Assembly: GCF_024213555.1 (NCBI RefSeq)
Contig: NZ_JANAVO010000017.1
Span: forward strand, 26,806-90,805
Reading direction: 5' to 3'
Source of the DNA: Allokutzneria sp. A3M-2-11 16
GTDB lineage: Bacteria > Actinomycetota > Actinomycetes > Mycobacteriales > Pseudonocardiaceae
DNA: 64,000 bases
The notes beneath the pieces were generated by a model. The model was not told the origin of the DNA. It saw only the letters and a program-made list of their open reading frames with translations, and made no database searches. Shown piece after piece: positions 49,201 through 58,329 of this stretch. The number at the start of each line of letters is the position of its first letter. Positions within the stretch are counted from its first letter, which is position 1. Made by a program: the position numbers and the translations under genes.

Positions 49201-50680
49201 ACCGCGCGGCGAGAGCGCGCAGCGGCGCCCATCGGCCGGCGACCGGAACAGTCCACAGTGGATGACCACGAACGCCGAACAGCTCCAGGAGCAGGTTCGC
49301 GGCGTGCGTTCCAGTGGTCGCCGCACGCTCCATCAACGCGACAGGGAGGTCGATGCGCACGAGATCTCCGGCCAGCACCAAGCCTTCCTGCGGCGTTGCC
49401 ACGGTCGGCCGGTGCGCGAATCCGCCCGGCGGGAACAGCGGGCAGTCCTCGCGCAGCTCGTGACGCTCGTCGATGATCCGCGCTTCGGCAGTTTCCGGGT
49501 AGACGCGGTGCAGCTCCGCCAGCAACCTGTCGCGCGCATCGTCCACAGTGGTCAGTGCATAGCCGTGCAGCTCAACGACCGAACCACCCGTGCGCGCGGC
49601 CCAGGAGCGGGACTCTCCTTCGTAGCGGTTGAGCACGCTGATGTTGTCGAGCGGACCATATCCACTCGTACCAAGGAATCCTGGCCTCTCGGGGCGCACC
49701 GGCCGATCGAGCCACAACCGCGACACGAGAAACGGCGGTGCTGTGCGGAGGTCGTTGATCCGCGCGCGCCAGGCTTCGTCCCCGATCGTCGGCGACCGGT
49801 CGATCAGCCCGCGCAGCCCTGGCACGTCCACCGCGAGGACCACTCCGTCGACTTCGAGGCCGTCCACTGCAAAGCGGCGGGAGCCGCCGATCGCGATCGA
49901 TTCCACTGCTGTGCCAAGGCGAATCTCCGCACCGCGGTTGCAGAGGTAGGCGCCGAGCGGTTCCCACAGGGTCGCGAACGAGTCGGCCGCGACGTCGAAG
50001 ACCAGGCCCTCGCTGGAACCGAGGAAGTACAGGTGGAACATCGTAGCCAGCTCGGCCGCGGACAACTCGGTCGGTGCCGCGAAGAAGCTGCGGGAGAACA
50101 CCTCGAACGCCAGATGCCTTGCGGCGGGCGGGAAACGCAGCTGCTCCAGGAACTCGGCGGCGTTGATGTGGTCGAGCTTGTCGTAGGTTCCCGGAACGCG
50201 CACGTCCACCAGCGGCAGGGCCGCGCGGGCGTTGAGGCGGGAGAGGTCGCGCAGGGTGAACGTGGGGCTGTTCAACGCGAAGGCGACAGCGTTGAACGGC
50301 GGGGTTTTCGGCAAGCTCTGAAAGGTGTCGCGGTAGCCGTCGCTGTGCACCAGCGGGTAGTCCAGCATCGGGGTGAGCCGTGACAGCATCGGATCGGTGC
50401 GGCGCAACAGGTCGCGGAGGTTGTAGTACTGGCGGAAGAACGCGTGGAACCCCCGGTTCATGGAGACCTGGGAACCGTCCGCCAGGATCGTCGGCCAGCC
50501 GCCGACGCGCCCGCCCAGGTACTGCTCGCGCTCCAGCAGAACGACCCGGACTCCGCGCTCCACCAACGCCGTCGCCGCCGCGAGGCCCGCGATTCCGCCG
50601 CCCACAACGGCGACGACGCGATCGGTCGCGGTCGCTCGGCCCGGGCGTGCGCGGTGCAGGACGGCACGGCGGTCCCTCAC
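49190..50680 (-). CDS. crtU: CrtU-like carotenoid desaturase/methyltransferase (aromatic ring forming)
   Basis: A 496-aa FAD-dependent amine-oxidase-fold protein. GTG 50680 is chosen because it overlaps the methyltransferase stop as GTGA. The motifs VVAVVGGGIAGLAAATALVE, LEREQYLGGRVGGW and the characteristic NRGFHAFFRQYYNLRDLLRR fit isorenieratene-synthase-type CrtU, which converts beta rings into aromatic phi rings. A C-terminal substrate/FAD motif GLVLAGDLVRID is present. With CrtI, CrtB, the CrtT-like methyltransferase and the Rieske protein it points to an aromatic carotenoid. It closes the minus-strand crt operon. Confidence 0.85.
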   Translation of the reverse strand: MRDRRAVLHRARPGRATATDRVVAVVGGGIAGLAAATALVERGVRVVLLEREQYLGGRVGGWPTILADGSQVSMNRGFHAFFRQYYNLRDLLRRTDPMLSRLTPMLDYPLVHSDGYRDTFQSLPKTPPFNAVAFALNSPTFTLRDLSRLNARAALPLVDVRVPGTYDKLDHINAAEFLEQLRFPPAARHLAFEVFSRSFFAAPTELSAAELATMFHLYFLGSSEGLVFDVAADSFATLWEPLGAYLCNRGAEIRLGTAVESIAIGGSRRFAVDGLEVDGVVLAVDVPGLRGLIDRSPTIGDEAWRARINDLRTAPPFLVSRLWLDRPVRPERPGFLGTSGYGPLDNISVLNRYEGESRSWAARTGGSVVELHGYALTTVDDARDRLLAELHRVYPETAEARIIDERHELREDCPLFPPGGFAHRPTVATPQEGLVLAGDLVRIDLPVALMERAATTGTHAANLLLELFGVRGHPLWTVPVAGRWAPLRALAARFSQ

Positions 50681-51366
50681 CGCAGTGTCCTCCTGGCGAA
50701 GAACGTGTGCGCGACGCCGCGCTGCCAGCCCGACATGCTTCCGGTTCGGATGGTGTCGAAACCGTTGCTGGACAAGCGGTTCTCGAAGTCGATCACTCCG
50801 TCGAAGTCCAGTACGCTGCGCCACAGGTAGCGGTAGAGCGAGGCGTCCCCGGAGGTCAGGCGGCCCGCCGGGATGATCACCGTCCAGCACACCGCCGTCC
50901 ACACCGCCTTGGCGAGCACCGAATCCGCGACGGAGTACTCGTGCGCGACGAACGGGGCTCCCGGCCGCAGCAGCTTGCGGATCGTGCGCAGGCCGCCGTC
51001 GATGTCAGGCAGGTTCCGGACCAGGTAGGCGGCGAAGATCCCGTCGAAGGACCCATCGATCTTCAGGTCCTCGACGCGCGAGTGCACGAAGCTGACCGTG
51101 GGAGGCCAGTCCTTTTCCTTGGCGCGGGCCAACATTCCCGCCGATCCGTCCACGGCCACGATCTCCGCTTCCGGAGCGGCTCGCAGCAGCGCGGCCGTCG
51201 AGGCGCCCGTCCCGCAGCCGAGGTCGAGCAGGCGCTGTCCTCTCCCCCGAGCCGGAATTCCCATGCGGCGCGCCGACAGCCGTAGCTGTGCGTGGTAGCC
51301 GGGGTTCGCGCCGACCAGGCGGTCGTAGGCCGCCGCGGCCTTGTCGAAACCCTCGGTGACCCGCAT
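50677..51366 (-). CDS. SAM-dependent methyltransferase, CrtT/UbiE-like
   Basis: A 229-aa class I methyltransferase. Motif I is LLDLGCGTGASTAALLRAAP, followed by IVAVDGSAGML (acidic ribose ligand) and DGIFAAYLVRNLPD (motif II region). The UbiE-like spacing (RNLPDIDGGLRTIRKLLRPG) fits the methyltransferases placed between crtU and other crt genes in actinomycetes (crtT). It may methylate a carotenoid or a quinone-like intermediate. It is separated by one base from the SDR upstream and overlaps crtU by four bases. Confidence 0.82.
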   Translation of the reverse strand: MRVTEGFDKAAAAYDRLVGANPGYHAQLRLSARRMGIPARGRGQRLLDLGCGTGASTAALLRAAPEAEIVAVDGSAGMLARAKEKDWPPTVSFVHSRVEDLKIDGSFDGIFAAYLVRNLPDIDGGLRTIRKLLRPGAPFVAHEYSVADSVLAKAVWTAVCWTVIIPAGRLTSGDASLYRYLWRSVLDFDGVIDFENRLSSNGFDTIRTGSMSGWQRGVAHTFFARRTLR

Positions 51367-51367
51367 G

Positions 51368-52105
51368 TCAGAGACCGCCCGCGATCCTGATCGTGGTGCC
51401 CGTCGTGAACGAGGCGTCCGGCGAGAACAGCCACGACACCGCGCCCGCGATCTCCTCCGGCTGCCCGGAACGGCCGAGCGGGATGCGGCTCGCGACGCGG
51501 TTGGGGCGGTCCGGGTCCCCCATGTCCGCGTGGATTCTGGTGTGCACCGTGCCCGGCGCGACGCCGTTCACCCGGATGCCGTCCTTGGCCAGTTCCTTTG
51601 CCAGGCCAACGGTCATCGCGTCCGTGGCCGCTTTGCTCGCGGCGTAGTGCACGTACTCGCCGGGGCTGCCCAGGGTCGCGGCGGCCGAGGAGATGTTGAC
51701 GATCGCCCCACCGCGTCCGGCCATGTCCTTGGCCGCGCGGCGCGCGCACAGCAGGTAGCCGAAGACGTTGACGTCCAGCACCTGCCGCAGGTCCTCCGTG
51801 CTCGTGTCCACCAACGCGCCGAGTTTCCCGGTCACACCAGCGTTGTTGACCAGTCCGGAGATCGGCCCCAGCTCCGCGGCGGCGGTGTCGAAGAGGCGTT
51901 CGACGTCCGCCTCCACCGCGGTGTCCATCGCGACCAACAGCGATCGGCCGTCGCGCTCGGCGACCTCCTTGGCCACGGCCGCCGCGGCCTCGCGGTCGCT
52001 GCGGTAGCCGATCACCACGTCGTGCCCGTCCGCGGCCAGCCGGACGCAGATGGCGGCGCCGATGCCCCGGCCGCCGCCGGTGACGATGGTGATGGGACGG
52101 CTCAT
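51368..52105 (-). CDS. short-chain dehydrogenase/reductase (FabG-like)
   Basis: A 245-aa classical SDR. The cofactor motif is [20 protein letters not shown] with the NNAG motif in [12 protein letters not shown]. Ser, Tyr and Lys of the active site are in [20 protein letters not shown] followed by SKAA. It probably uses NADP(H), given VIGYRSD after the second strand. It is similar to 3-oxoacyl-ACP reductases, but its place between crtB and the methyltransferase suggests a reductive step on the carotenoid or its side group. It overlaps crtB by four bases (ATGA), so it is translationally coupled. Confidence 0.88.
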   Translation of the reverse strand: MSRPITIVTGGGRGIGAAICVRLAADGHDVVIGYRSDREAAAAVAKEVAERDGRSLLVAMDTAVEADVERLFDTAAAELGPISGLVNNAGVTGKLGALVDTSTEDLRQVLDVNVFGYLLCARRAAKDMAGRGGAIVNISSAAATLGSPGEYVHYAASKAATDAMTVGLAKELAKDGIRVNGVAPGTVHTRIHADMGDPDRPNRVASRIPLGRSGQPEEIAGAVSWLFSPDASFTTGTTIRIAGGL

Positions 52106-53031
52106 CGCGCTACCTCCTGGAGACCACGGGTGATCAGGGCCGCTCCGGCCACGGCGAGTCTACGCATCCTGGGCACGGCGACCCGGCCAGCGAACACGTC
52201 GTAGTCCGCGGCCACGAGCTCGTCGAGAATGCCGCTGTAGAGCCGAAAAGCCGTGCGGATGCAGGGCCGGGACTCCGGCGCGAGCAGCTCGATCCCCGGC
52301 TCGGCCGCCCGGTAGTCGGCGTAGTTCAACGCGATCAGGTGCGCCAGCGCGGCGCGCACGGCCCGGTCGGCCCCGCCGCGCGCCTGGCACCAGCGGAGGC
52401 GGTCGCGGTCCACGCCGAACGCCCCCAGTTCCGCCAGCGGCAGGTAGATCCGGCCGCGGTCCAGGTCCTCGGACACGTCCCGGAGGAAGTTGGTGATCTG
52501 GAAGGCCACGCCGAGCCGCGCGGCGTAGGGCTCGGCCTCCTCACGCGGGCCGACCGTGCCCAGGACCGGCAGCATCTGCAGGCCGATCACCTCGGCGGAG
52601 CCTCGGACGTAGCAGCCCAGATCGGCGAACGTGGCGTACTCGGTGACCGTCAGGTCCATCCGCATCGACGCCATGAAGTCGGTGAACAGCCCGTGCTCCA
52701 GGCCGAAGCGTTCGATCGTGTCGATGAGCGCCGACAGCACCGCGTGCCCGCTCTCGCCCTCTTTCAGCGCGTGCGCCAGGCACTCGTCCAGCTCGTCCAG
52801 CGCTCTTGCGCTGTCCTCAGTGTCCACTGTGGACGGATTGTCAACGAGCTCGTCCGCCCACCTGGCGAACCCGTACAGCGCGTGCACCGCGGGCCGCCGC
52901 GCCGGGCTGAGCAGCCTGGTGGCGAGGAAGTACGTCCGACCGTGGCGGGCGTTGAGCGCGCGGCAACGCAGGTACGCCCGCCGGAGCCGGGGTTCGGTGA
53001 TCCCGGCCGCGTCGAGCTCGCGGCTGCCCAT
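52102..53031 (-). CDS. crtB: phytoene synthase
   Basis: A 309-aa squalene/phytoene synthase from ATG 53031. First Asp-rich site [10 protein letters not shown] (prenyl-diphosphate Mg site) and second site [30 protein letters not shown] near residue 35 is the conserved N-terminal helix. It joins two geranylgeranyl diphosphates to give phytoene, the first committed carotenoid step. It is the first gene of the minus-strand operon (crtB, SDR, methyltransferase, crtU) and is divergent from crtI. A GTCCACTGTGGAC palindrome sits within the gene (52822-52834). No geranylgeranyl diphosphate synthase (crtE) is nearby. Confidence 0.93.
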   Translation of the reverse strand: MGSRELDAAGITEPRLRRAYLRCRALNARHGRTYFLATRLLSPARRPAVHALYGFARWADELVDNPSTVDTEDSARALDELDECLAHALKEGESGHAVLSALIDTIERFGLEHGLFTDFMASMRMDLTVTEYATFADLGCYVRGSAEVIGLQMLPVLGTVGPREEAEPYAARLGVAFQITNFLRDVSEDLDRGRIYLPLAELGAFGVDRDRLRWCQARGGADRAVRAALAHLIALNYADYRAAEPGIELLAPESRPCIRTAFRLYSGILDELVAADYDVFAGRVAVPRMRRLAVAGAALITRGLQEVAR

Positions 53032-53119
53032 CCTGGCCCCTCCTCCGGCGGTGTCCCTCACCCGCCACGCTATCCGCCCCCACCCCTCCCCACCGGCCGG
53101 GCCACCACATGACCGCCGT

Positions 53120-53245
53120 GGTTGGGGCGTCTTCAAGTACGCCGTACCCCCTTCCCAGCGGTCGCTAACTGCCACTAACCCCGGGGTTAGTAGCGGTTTG
53201 AGACCGCGGAGGCCGGGGTTTGGTGGTCTTGAAGACGTCCCAACC
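53120..53245. repeat. inverted-repeat intergenic element, GTCTTCAAGTAC family, copy C
   Basis: The left arm GGTTGGGGC followed by GTCTTCAAGTAC (53129-53140) faces GTCTTGAAGACGTCCCAACC (53226-53245). The interior keeps a GCGGTCGCTAAC / GTTAGTAGCGGTTTGAGACC core as in copy A. It fills most of the divergent interval between crtB and crtI (53032-53318), which must also hold both promoters. Confidence 0.7.
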
Positions 53246-53318
53246 TCGCTGGGACATACGCTGAGTGGAGAGGCGCTGAGTGGAGAGAGGTTGGGTGGGG
53301 AGGTTGGTGAGGAGGAGT

Positions 53319-54794
53319 GTGCGGGAGGTGACGGGGCGGTCTGATCACGTGGTGGTGGTCGGGGCGGGGCTGGCCGGGTTGTCGGCGGCGCTGCACCTGC
53401 TCGGCGCGGGCCGCCAGGTCACGGTGGTGGAGCGCGACGGGGTCCCGGGCGGTCGGGCGGGACGGCTGGACCTGGGCGGATACCGCTTCGACACCGGGCC
53501 GACGGTGTTGACGATGCCGGAGCTGCTCGACGAAGCCCTCGCCGCGGTCGGTTCGAGCCTGCGCGAGCACGTCGAGCTGGTGCCGCTGCACCCGGCCTAC
53601 CGCGCGGAGTTCGCGGACGGCACGAGCATCGACGTGCACACCGACGCCGACGCGATGGAAGCCGAGGTCAGGCGCGTCGCGGGGCCGGAAGAGGCAGCGG
53701 GCTACGCGCGGCTGCGCAAGTGGCTGACCGACCTGTACGAGGCCGAGATCGACACGTTCATCGGCGCGAACTTCGACTCACCGCTGGACCTGCTCGGGCC
53801 CGAACTCGTCAGGCTGGCCAAGCTCAAAGGATTCGGCAGGCTCGGACCGGCGATCGGGCGGTTCGTGCGCGATGAGCGGCTGCGCCGGATCTTCTCGTTC
53901 CAAGCCCTCTACGCGGGTGTCGCGCCGCAAAAAGCGCTGGGCGCGTACGGAGTGATCGCGTACATGGACACCGTCGCGGGGGTCTGGTTCCCGAAGGGCG
54001 GAATGCGCGCGATCCCGGACGCCCTCGCGAACGCCGCGACCACCGCGGGCGCGAAGTTCCACTACGACACCACGGTGAAGAGCCTGGAACGCAGCGCGGA
54101 TCGAATCACCGCCGTGCACACGGAGAACGGTGAGCGCATCCCCTGCGACGCGGTCGTGCTGACACCGGAGCTGCACTCCTCCTACCGACTGCTGGGCCAC
54201 ACCCCGAAACGCCCCGTGAAGCTCCGGTACTCACCGTCAGCCGTGGTGCTGCACGCGGGCTCCACGGGGAGTTGGCCACGGCTCAGACACCACACGATCT
54301 CGTTCGGCCGGGAGTGGAGCCGGACCTTCACGGAGATCATCGGCCGCGGCGTGCCGATGTCCGACCCGTCGTTGCTGATCACGCGGCCGACCGCAACCGA
54401 CCCCGGGCTGGCCCCCTCCGGCAAACAGGCTTACTTCGTGCTCGCCCCCTGCCCGAACCTCCAGGCCGGACAGCTCGACTGGGCCCGGATCGGCCCGCGC
54501 TACCGGGACGAGCTGGTCGCGACGCTGGAAGCGCGCGGGTTGACCGGCTTCGGCGCGGGCATCGAGGTCGAGCGACTGGTCACGCCCGCCGACTGGGCGG
54601 CGATGGGGCACGCGGCCGGAACCCCGTTCGCGACGGCGCACACCTTCGCCCAGACCGGCCCGTTCCGCCCGGCCAACCTGGTCGGCGGCACGGCGAACGC
54701 GGTGCTGGCCGGGTGCGGGACGACGCCGGGGGTCGGGGTGCCGCCGGTGCTGATCTCCGGCAGGCTCGCCGCGCGGCGGATCACCGGCCGCTGA
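53319..54794 (+). CDS. crtI: phytoene desaturase
   Basis: A 491-aa CrtI-type flavoprotein. The start is taken at GTG 53319, just after an AGGAGG site, because the homologous opening is a few residues before [23 protein letters not shown] 53328 and GTG 53280 are alternatives. Residues ~8-40 bind FAD ([20 protein letters not shown]), and the C-terminus has [20 protein letters not shown] with [13 protein letters not shown], typical of bacterial carotene desaturases. It converts phytoene to lycopene. A 14-bp direct repeat, CGCTGAGTGGAGAG, at 53259-53272 and 53274-53287 precedes the gene. It is divergent from crtB and convergent with the response regulator (14-base overlap). Confidence 0.9.
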   Translation: MREVTGRSDHVVVVGAGLAGLSAALHLLGAGRQVTVVERDGVPGGRAGRLDLGGYRFDTGPTVLTMPELLDEALAAVGSSLREHVELVPLHPAYRAEFADGTSIDVHTDADAMEAEVRRVAGPEEAAGYARLRKWLTDLYEAEIDTFIGANFDSPLDLLGPELVRLAKLKGFGRLGPAIGRFVRDERLRRIFSFQALYAGVAPQKALGAYGVIAYMDTVAGVWFPKGGMRAIPDALANAATTAGAKFHYDTTVKSLERSADRITAVHTENGERIPCDAVVLTPELHSSYRLLGHTPKRPVKLRYSPSAVVLHAGSTGSWPRLRHHTISFGREWSRTFTEIIGRGVPMSDPSLLITRPTATDPGLAPSGKQAYFVLAPCPNLQAGQLDWARIGPRYRDELVATLEARGLTGFGAGIEVERLVTPADWAAMGHAAGTPFATAHTFAQTGPFRPANLVGGTANAVLAGCGTTPGVGVPPVLISGRLAARRITGR

Positions 54795-55401
54795 ACCGCA
54801 GCGCCAGCCGCACCCGATCGCGCAGGCCGAGCTTGCGCAGCACCGCGGAGACGTGGTTCTTCACCGTGCCCTCGGTGATGAACAGGGCAGCGGCGATCTC
54901 CGCGTTGGTCGCGCCCGCGCCGACCAGCCGCGCCACCTCCAGCTCCCGCGCGGTCAGCGAACCGTCCACTGTGGAGGGGCGGCGCACGTCGGCCATCAGC
55001 CGGGCCGCCGCCGCGGAACCGAGCACGGTCTCGCCGCGCGCCGCCTTGTGGATCGCCGCGACCAGCTCGTCCGGTGACGTGTCCTTGAGCAGGTAACCGC
55101 GAGCGCCCGCGCGGATCGCCCCGAACAGGTAGTCGTCCTCGTCGAAAGTGGTCAACACCAGTGCGGCGACGCCGGGAAACCGCGCGGTCAGCTCCGCGAT
55201 CAGCGCGACGCCGTCCATCCCCGGCATCCGCGCGTCCACCAAGGCGACCGCCGGGCGGCAGTCCGGGATCAGCGCGAGCGCGTCGGCTCCGTCGGCTGCG
55301 GTGCCGACCACCTCGATGTCATCCTCGATCTCCAGGAGCTTGGACAGCCCTTGCCGCATCAGCACCTGGTCATCGACGATCAGCACGCGCACCGGTGTCA
55401 T
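54781..55401 (-). CDS. NarL/LuxR-family response regulator
   Basis: A 206-aa regulator. The receiver domain opens PVRVLIVDDQVLMRQGLSKL, with the phosphoacceptor Asp in ALVDARMPGMDG (about residue 53) and Lys in GYLLKDTSPDELVAAI. The C-terminal GerE/LuxR helix-turn-helix has LTARELEVARLVGAGATNAE and GTVKNHVSAVLRKLG. It pairs with the histidine kinase whose stop overlaps its ATG. It sits next to crtI but on the other strand; control of the carotenoid genes is possible but not shown. Confidence 0.92.
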   Translation of the reverse strand: MTPVRVLIVDDQVLMRQGLSKLLEIEDDIEVVGTAADGADALALIPDCRPAVALVDARMPGMDGVALIAELTARFPGVAALVLTTFDEDDYLFGAIRAGARGYLLKDTSPDELVAAIHKAARGETVLGSAAAARLMADVRRPSTVDGSLTARELEVARLVGAGATNAEIAAALFITEGTVKNHVSAVLRKLGLRDRVRLALRFSGR

Positions 55402-56492
55402 GCGGGAAGCTCCGCTCGCACAGAGAATCCCCCGCCCGCCGAGTTGCCCGCCACGAGCGTGCCCCCGACCGCGCGAGCGCGTTCGGCCAAAGTGGACAGT
55501 CCGAATCCTGGCGATGCCTCGGCCCCGTGCCCGTCGTCGCGCACCTCGAACACCACGCGCCCCTCCTCGAAGCTCAACGTCGCCGTCGCGCTGTCGGCGT
55601 TCGCGTGGCGCAGCGCGTTGGTCAGCCCTTCCTGAAGCATCCGGTACAGCACGAGCTCGACATCCGGATCAAGCGGGCGTTCGGCGCCCTCCACGACGAA
55701 CCGCACGGTGATCCCGGTGCCGTCGAAGGACCTCGCCAGCTCGGCGAGGGCGGCGCCGCCGAGCCGTCCGTCCAGCGCGAGCGGGCGCAGCGCGCGTACC
55801 CACCGCCGCGCCTCGGTCAGCGCTTCGACGGTCAACTCCTTGGCCTGGCGGACTTCCGCCCACGCCCGCTCGGGATCGCGGTCGCGGAAGCGCTCGGCGT
55901 TCTCCAGGCCGACCTTGATCACCGTCAGGTGGTGCCCGGTGGAGTCGTGCAGGTCGCGGGCCATGCGCGCGCGTTCCTCCGCCACGGTGAGCTCCCGGAC
56001 GCGTTGGCGCGACGCCCGCGCCTCGTTGACCGCCGAAGCCAGCCCGAGCATGCAGGCGAACATCGTGCCGAGCGAGATCGCCTGGGACAACGAGCTCGCC
56101 CACGTCGCCCCGGCCAGTGTCGGCGCCGTCACCAGCATCGTGATCAACAGCGCGGCCGAGAGCACCGCACCGACCCGGAGTCCGAAGAGGAACACGAGAT
56201 TCGCCAGCGCCACAACGAGAAGCGGCCCCTCCGTGCCATAACCACCGAGCACCGTGACGGCGATGCAGACGCCGAAGAACACCGGCCCGACGAACCTGCG
56301 GCTGGAGCCCGGGTCCCACGGCAGCACGAGCCACACCGCGACGAGCACCGCGAGCGCGATCGCCTGCGGGATCGGCCCGGCCCACCCCAACTCGGCGCCG
56401 GTCGCGTACCGCACCACCGGGACGGCGACCACCACCCAGAACACCACGCTGAACAACAGGGGTCTCACAGCGTCGACAGTAGAGCCGTTCAC
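55398..56492 (-). CDS. NarL-family sensor histidine kinase
   Basis: A 364-aa kinase. Four to five membrane helices fill residues ~1-150; the HisKA_3 segment has RMARDLHDSTGHHLTVIKVG (phospho-His), and the HATPase_c domain ends with DDGHGAEASPGFGLSTLAER. It starts at GTG 56492 (GTG 56468 also possible). Its stop overlaps the response-regulator start (ATGA), making a canonical two-component pair. The short loops between helices suggest it senses a membrane-embedded signal such as cell-envelope stress (inference). Confidence 0.92.
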   Translation of the reverse strand: MNGSTVDAVRPLLFSVVFWVVVAVPVVRYATGAELGWAGPIPQAIALAVLVAVWLVLPWDPGSSRRFVGPVFFGVCIAVTVLGGYGTEGPLLVVALANLVFLFGLRVGAVLSAALLITMLVTAPTLAGATWASSLSQAISLGTMFACMLGLASAVNEARASRQRVRELTVAEERARMARDLHDSTGHHLTVIKVGLENAERFRDRDPERAWAEVRQAKELTVEALTEARRWVRALRPLALDGRLGGAALAELARSFDGTGITVRFVVEGAERPLDPDVELVLYRMLQEGLTNALRHANADSATATLSFEEGRVVFEVRDDGHGAEASPGFGLSTLAERARAVGGTLVAGNSAGGGFSVRAELPA

Positions 56493-56567
56493 CCATGACC
56501 GTGGTCATGTCTTACCCGTGTCCCCGGCTCGATGTGCGGCGCGCGCGGCCGCCTTAGCGTCGTCCGC

Positions 56568-57341
56568 ATGATCGATGAACACCGTGCACGCCTCCCGTGG
56601 GGAGCGCGCGTTGTCCTGCCGGTACTGGGTTTGTTCGCCCTCGTCCTCGGTGTCGGGCCGACGTTGACCAAGCCGTTGGGCATGCTGCCCGCGCTGCTGG
56701 TCATCTGCGTCGGCGCGCTGCTCCTTGCCTACAGCCTCCAACGGTTCGTCGACCGCGCACCGTGGTCGGGCCTCGGCATCACGTTCAACCTGAGGTCCGT
56801 GGCCCATCTTCTCCTCGGTGTGCTGCTCGGAGCCGCCGTGATGGCCGTGGCGCACGTGTTCTACGTGCTGTTCGGCCTCGCCGAGTGGCGAGCGGGCTTC
56901 CGGCTGGACGGCGTGTGGCTGGCGCTGTTGGGAGTTCTGCTCAGCCAGGCGTTCCCGGAGGAGGTGCTCTTCCGCGGCTACCTGTTCGGCACGGTGCGCC
57001 GCGAACGTCCACTATGGACAGCGGTGGTGGTCTCCTCCCTGGTGTTCGGCTCCATCCACATCTTCTCTTCCGGCGGCACGCACAACTTCTTCGAGCAGGT
57101 GCTCTACATGTTGATGGCGTGCGGCTTCGGGTTCGCGCTCGCGGCGTGCCGGGCGGCGACCGGCACGGTGTGGCTGGCGGTCGGCTTCCACACCGCGCAC
57201 AACGTCTTCAGCAAAGCGTTCACCGTGACCAATCCCGGGCTGTACGGCTGGGAGATCGTGGTGCACGGCCTCGTGCTGCTGGCACTGGGCCTGCTCTGGC
57301 TCCGGGCTCAGCCGAGGAGCGCGGTCAGCGCGGGCAGGTAG
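56568..57341 (+). CDS. CPBP (CAAX-like) intramembrane metalloprotease
   Basis: A 257-aa membrane protein from ATG 56568. About eight helices; the ABI/CPBP motifs are QAFPEEVLFRGYLFG (EExxxR), FGSIHIFSSGGTHNF (second motif with His) and VGFHTAHNVF (third motif His/Asn). This supports Zn-type intramembrane protease activity of the Rce1 superfamily. It is divergent from the two-component kinase, which might control it. It overlaps the convergent SGNH hydrolase by 34 bases at the 3' ends. A GTCCACTATGGAC variant palindrome is embedded at 57007-57019. Confidence 0.88.
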   Translation: MIDEHRARLPWGARVVLPVLGLFALVLGVGPTLTKPLGMLPALLVICVGALLLAYSLQRFVDRAPWSGLGITFNLRSVAHLLLGVLLGAAVMAVAHVFYVLFGLAEWRAGFRLDGVWLALLGVLLSQAFPEEVLFRGYLFGTVRRERPLWTAVVVSSLVFGSIHIFSSGGTHNFFEQVLYMLMACGFGFALAACRAATGTVWLAVGFHTAHNVFSKAFTVTNPGLYGWEIVVHGLVLLALGLLWLRAQPRSAVSAGR

Positions 57342-58087
57342 CCCTTGGCGTGCCCCAGGCGGTTCGGGTGGTAGGAGTCGTCGGCGGGCAGGCCGGGCTC
57401 GTTGAGCCACGGGGCGCGCGAGCACAGTTCGTGCCCGGCGAACGCGGTCCGCCCGTCGAGGAACGCGAACCCGGCTGCCGCGGCGCGGGCGGAGATCACC
57501 CCGGCGAGGGAGTCGGTGATCGCGACGACCTCGGCGCGGCGGGACCGGGTGAGCACGTCGCAGGTCCGGCCCGGCTCGAAGATCCTCGGGTAGCCCACCA
57601 CGACGACCTTCGCCGACGGGGCGGCCTTCCGGACCGCGGCGTAGGTGGCGTCGAGCTTGCCCGCCAGGGTGGTGGCGATCGTCTTCACCGCGTTGGCGAG
57701 GATGCGGTCGCAGCCCGCCTTGGAGCCGATCGTGCACTCCCGCATCGCCGCCGGGGCACCGATGTCGTTGCCACCGATGGAGATCGTGACGAGCGTTGTC
57801 TTCGCGGACAGCGCCTTGATCTGTCCATTGAGGACGTCCTTGGTCGTGGCGCCGGAGCACGCGACGGACGCGTAGCTCGCGACGGCGTTCGCGGCGGCCC
57901 ACAGCGCGGAGTAGGCCAGCGGCCCGCGCGCGCAGTCCCCGGAGTCCCGGTAGTAGCGCGCGGTCCCCTGCCCGGAGGCGAACGAGTCGCCGAGCGCGAC
58001 GTAGTGCGCTCCCTGGGCCGGAGTGGCGGCGAGCAGGACCGGCATCACCGACGCCATGGCCAGTGCGGCGAAACGGGATGAGCGCAT
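57308..58087 (-). CDS. secreted SGNH/GDSL esterase-lipase
   Basis: A 259-aa protein. A signal peptide (ALAMASVMPVLLAATPAQGA) precedes the GDSL block YVALGDSFASGQGTARYY, SIGGNDIGA (block III Gly/Asn) and DDSYHPNRLGHAKGY (catalytic Asp and His). Six Cys probably form three disulfides, as in Streptomyces SGNH lipases (GDCARGP, SVACSGA, RECTIGSKAGC). It hydrolyses lipid or carbohydrate esters outside the cell. It is divergent from the large subtilase; the 242-bp interval between them (58088-58329) must hold both promoters, but no site is certain. Confidence 0.9.
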   Translation of the reverse strand: MRSSRFAALAMASVMPVLLAATPAQGAHYVALGDSFASGQGTARYYRDSGDCARGPLAYSALWAAANAVASYASVACSGATTKDVLNGQIKALSAKTTLVTISIGGNDIGAPAAMRECTIGSKAGCDRILANAVKTIATTLAGKLDATYAAVRKAAPSAKVVVVGYPRIFEPGRTCDVLTRSRRAEVVAITDSLAGVISARAAAAGFAFLDGRTAFAGHELCSRAPWLNEPGLPADDSYHPNRLGHAKGYLPALTALLG

Positions 58088-58329
58088 GACGACCTCCGAA
58101 AGGGAACGCTTTCGACCTGATTACCAGCGCGCCCGGTTCCGCCGAAACACACGACCAGGTGACCTGATCAGTGGCAAGCGTCGCGAAAGGACAGGTTCTA
58201 CCCGGATGGCCCAGCCTTGACCAGCGCGAATGGTTGACGCAGCCGAGGGGTTTTTAGTTCGTCGCGCAACTTCCACCGGTCAGCCCGAAAGGCGGGAACG
58301 CGGGGTGTGAAGTCGGGCAAGAAGGAAGC

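Noticed and set aside
58088..58329. Clear promoter for the subtilase gene
   Set aside because: TTGAC-like hexamers occur, but none has a convincing -10 at proper spacing, so no promoter is annotated.
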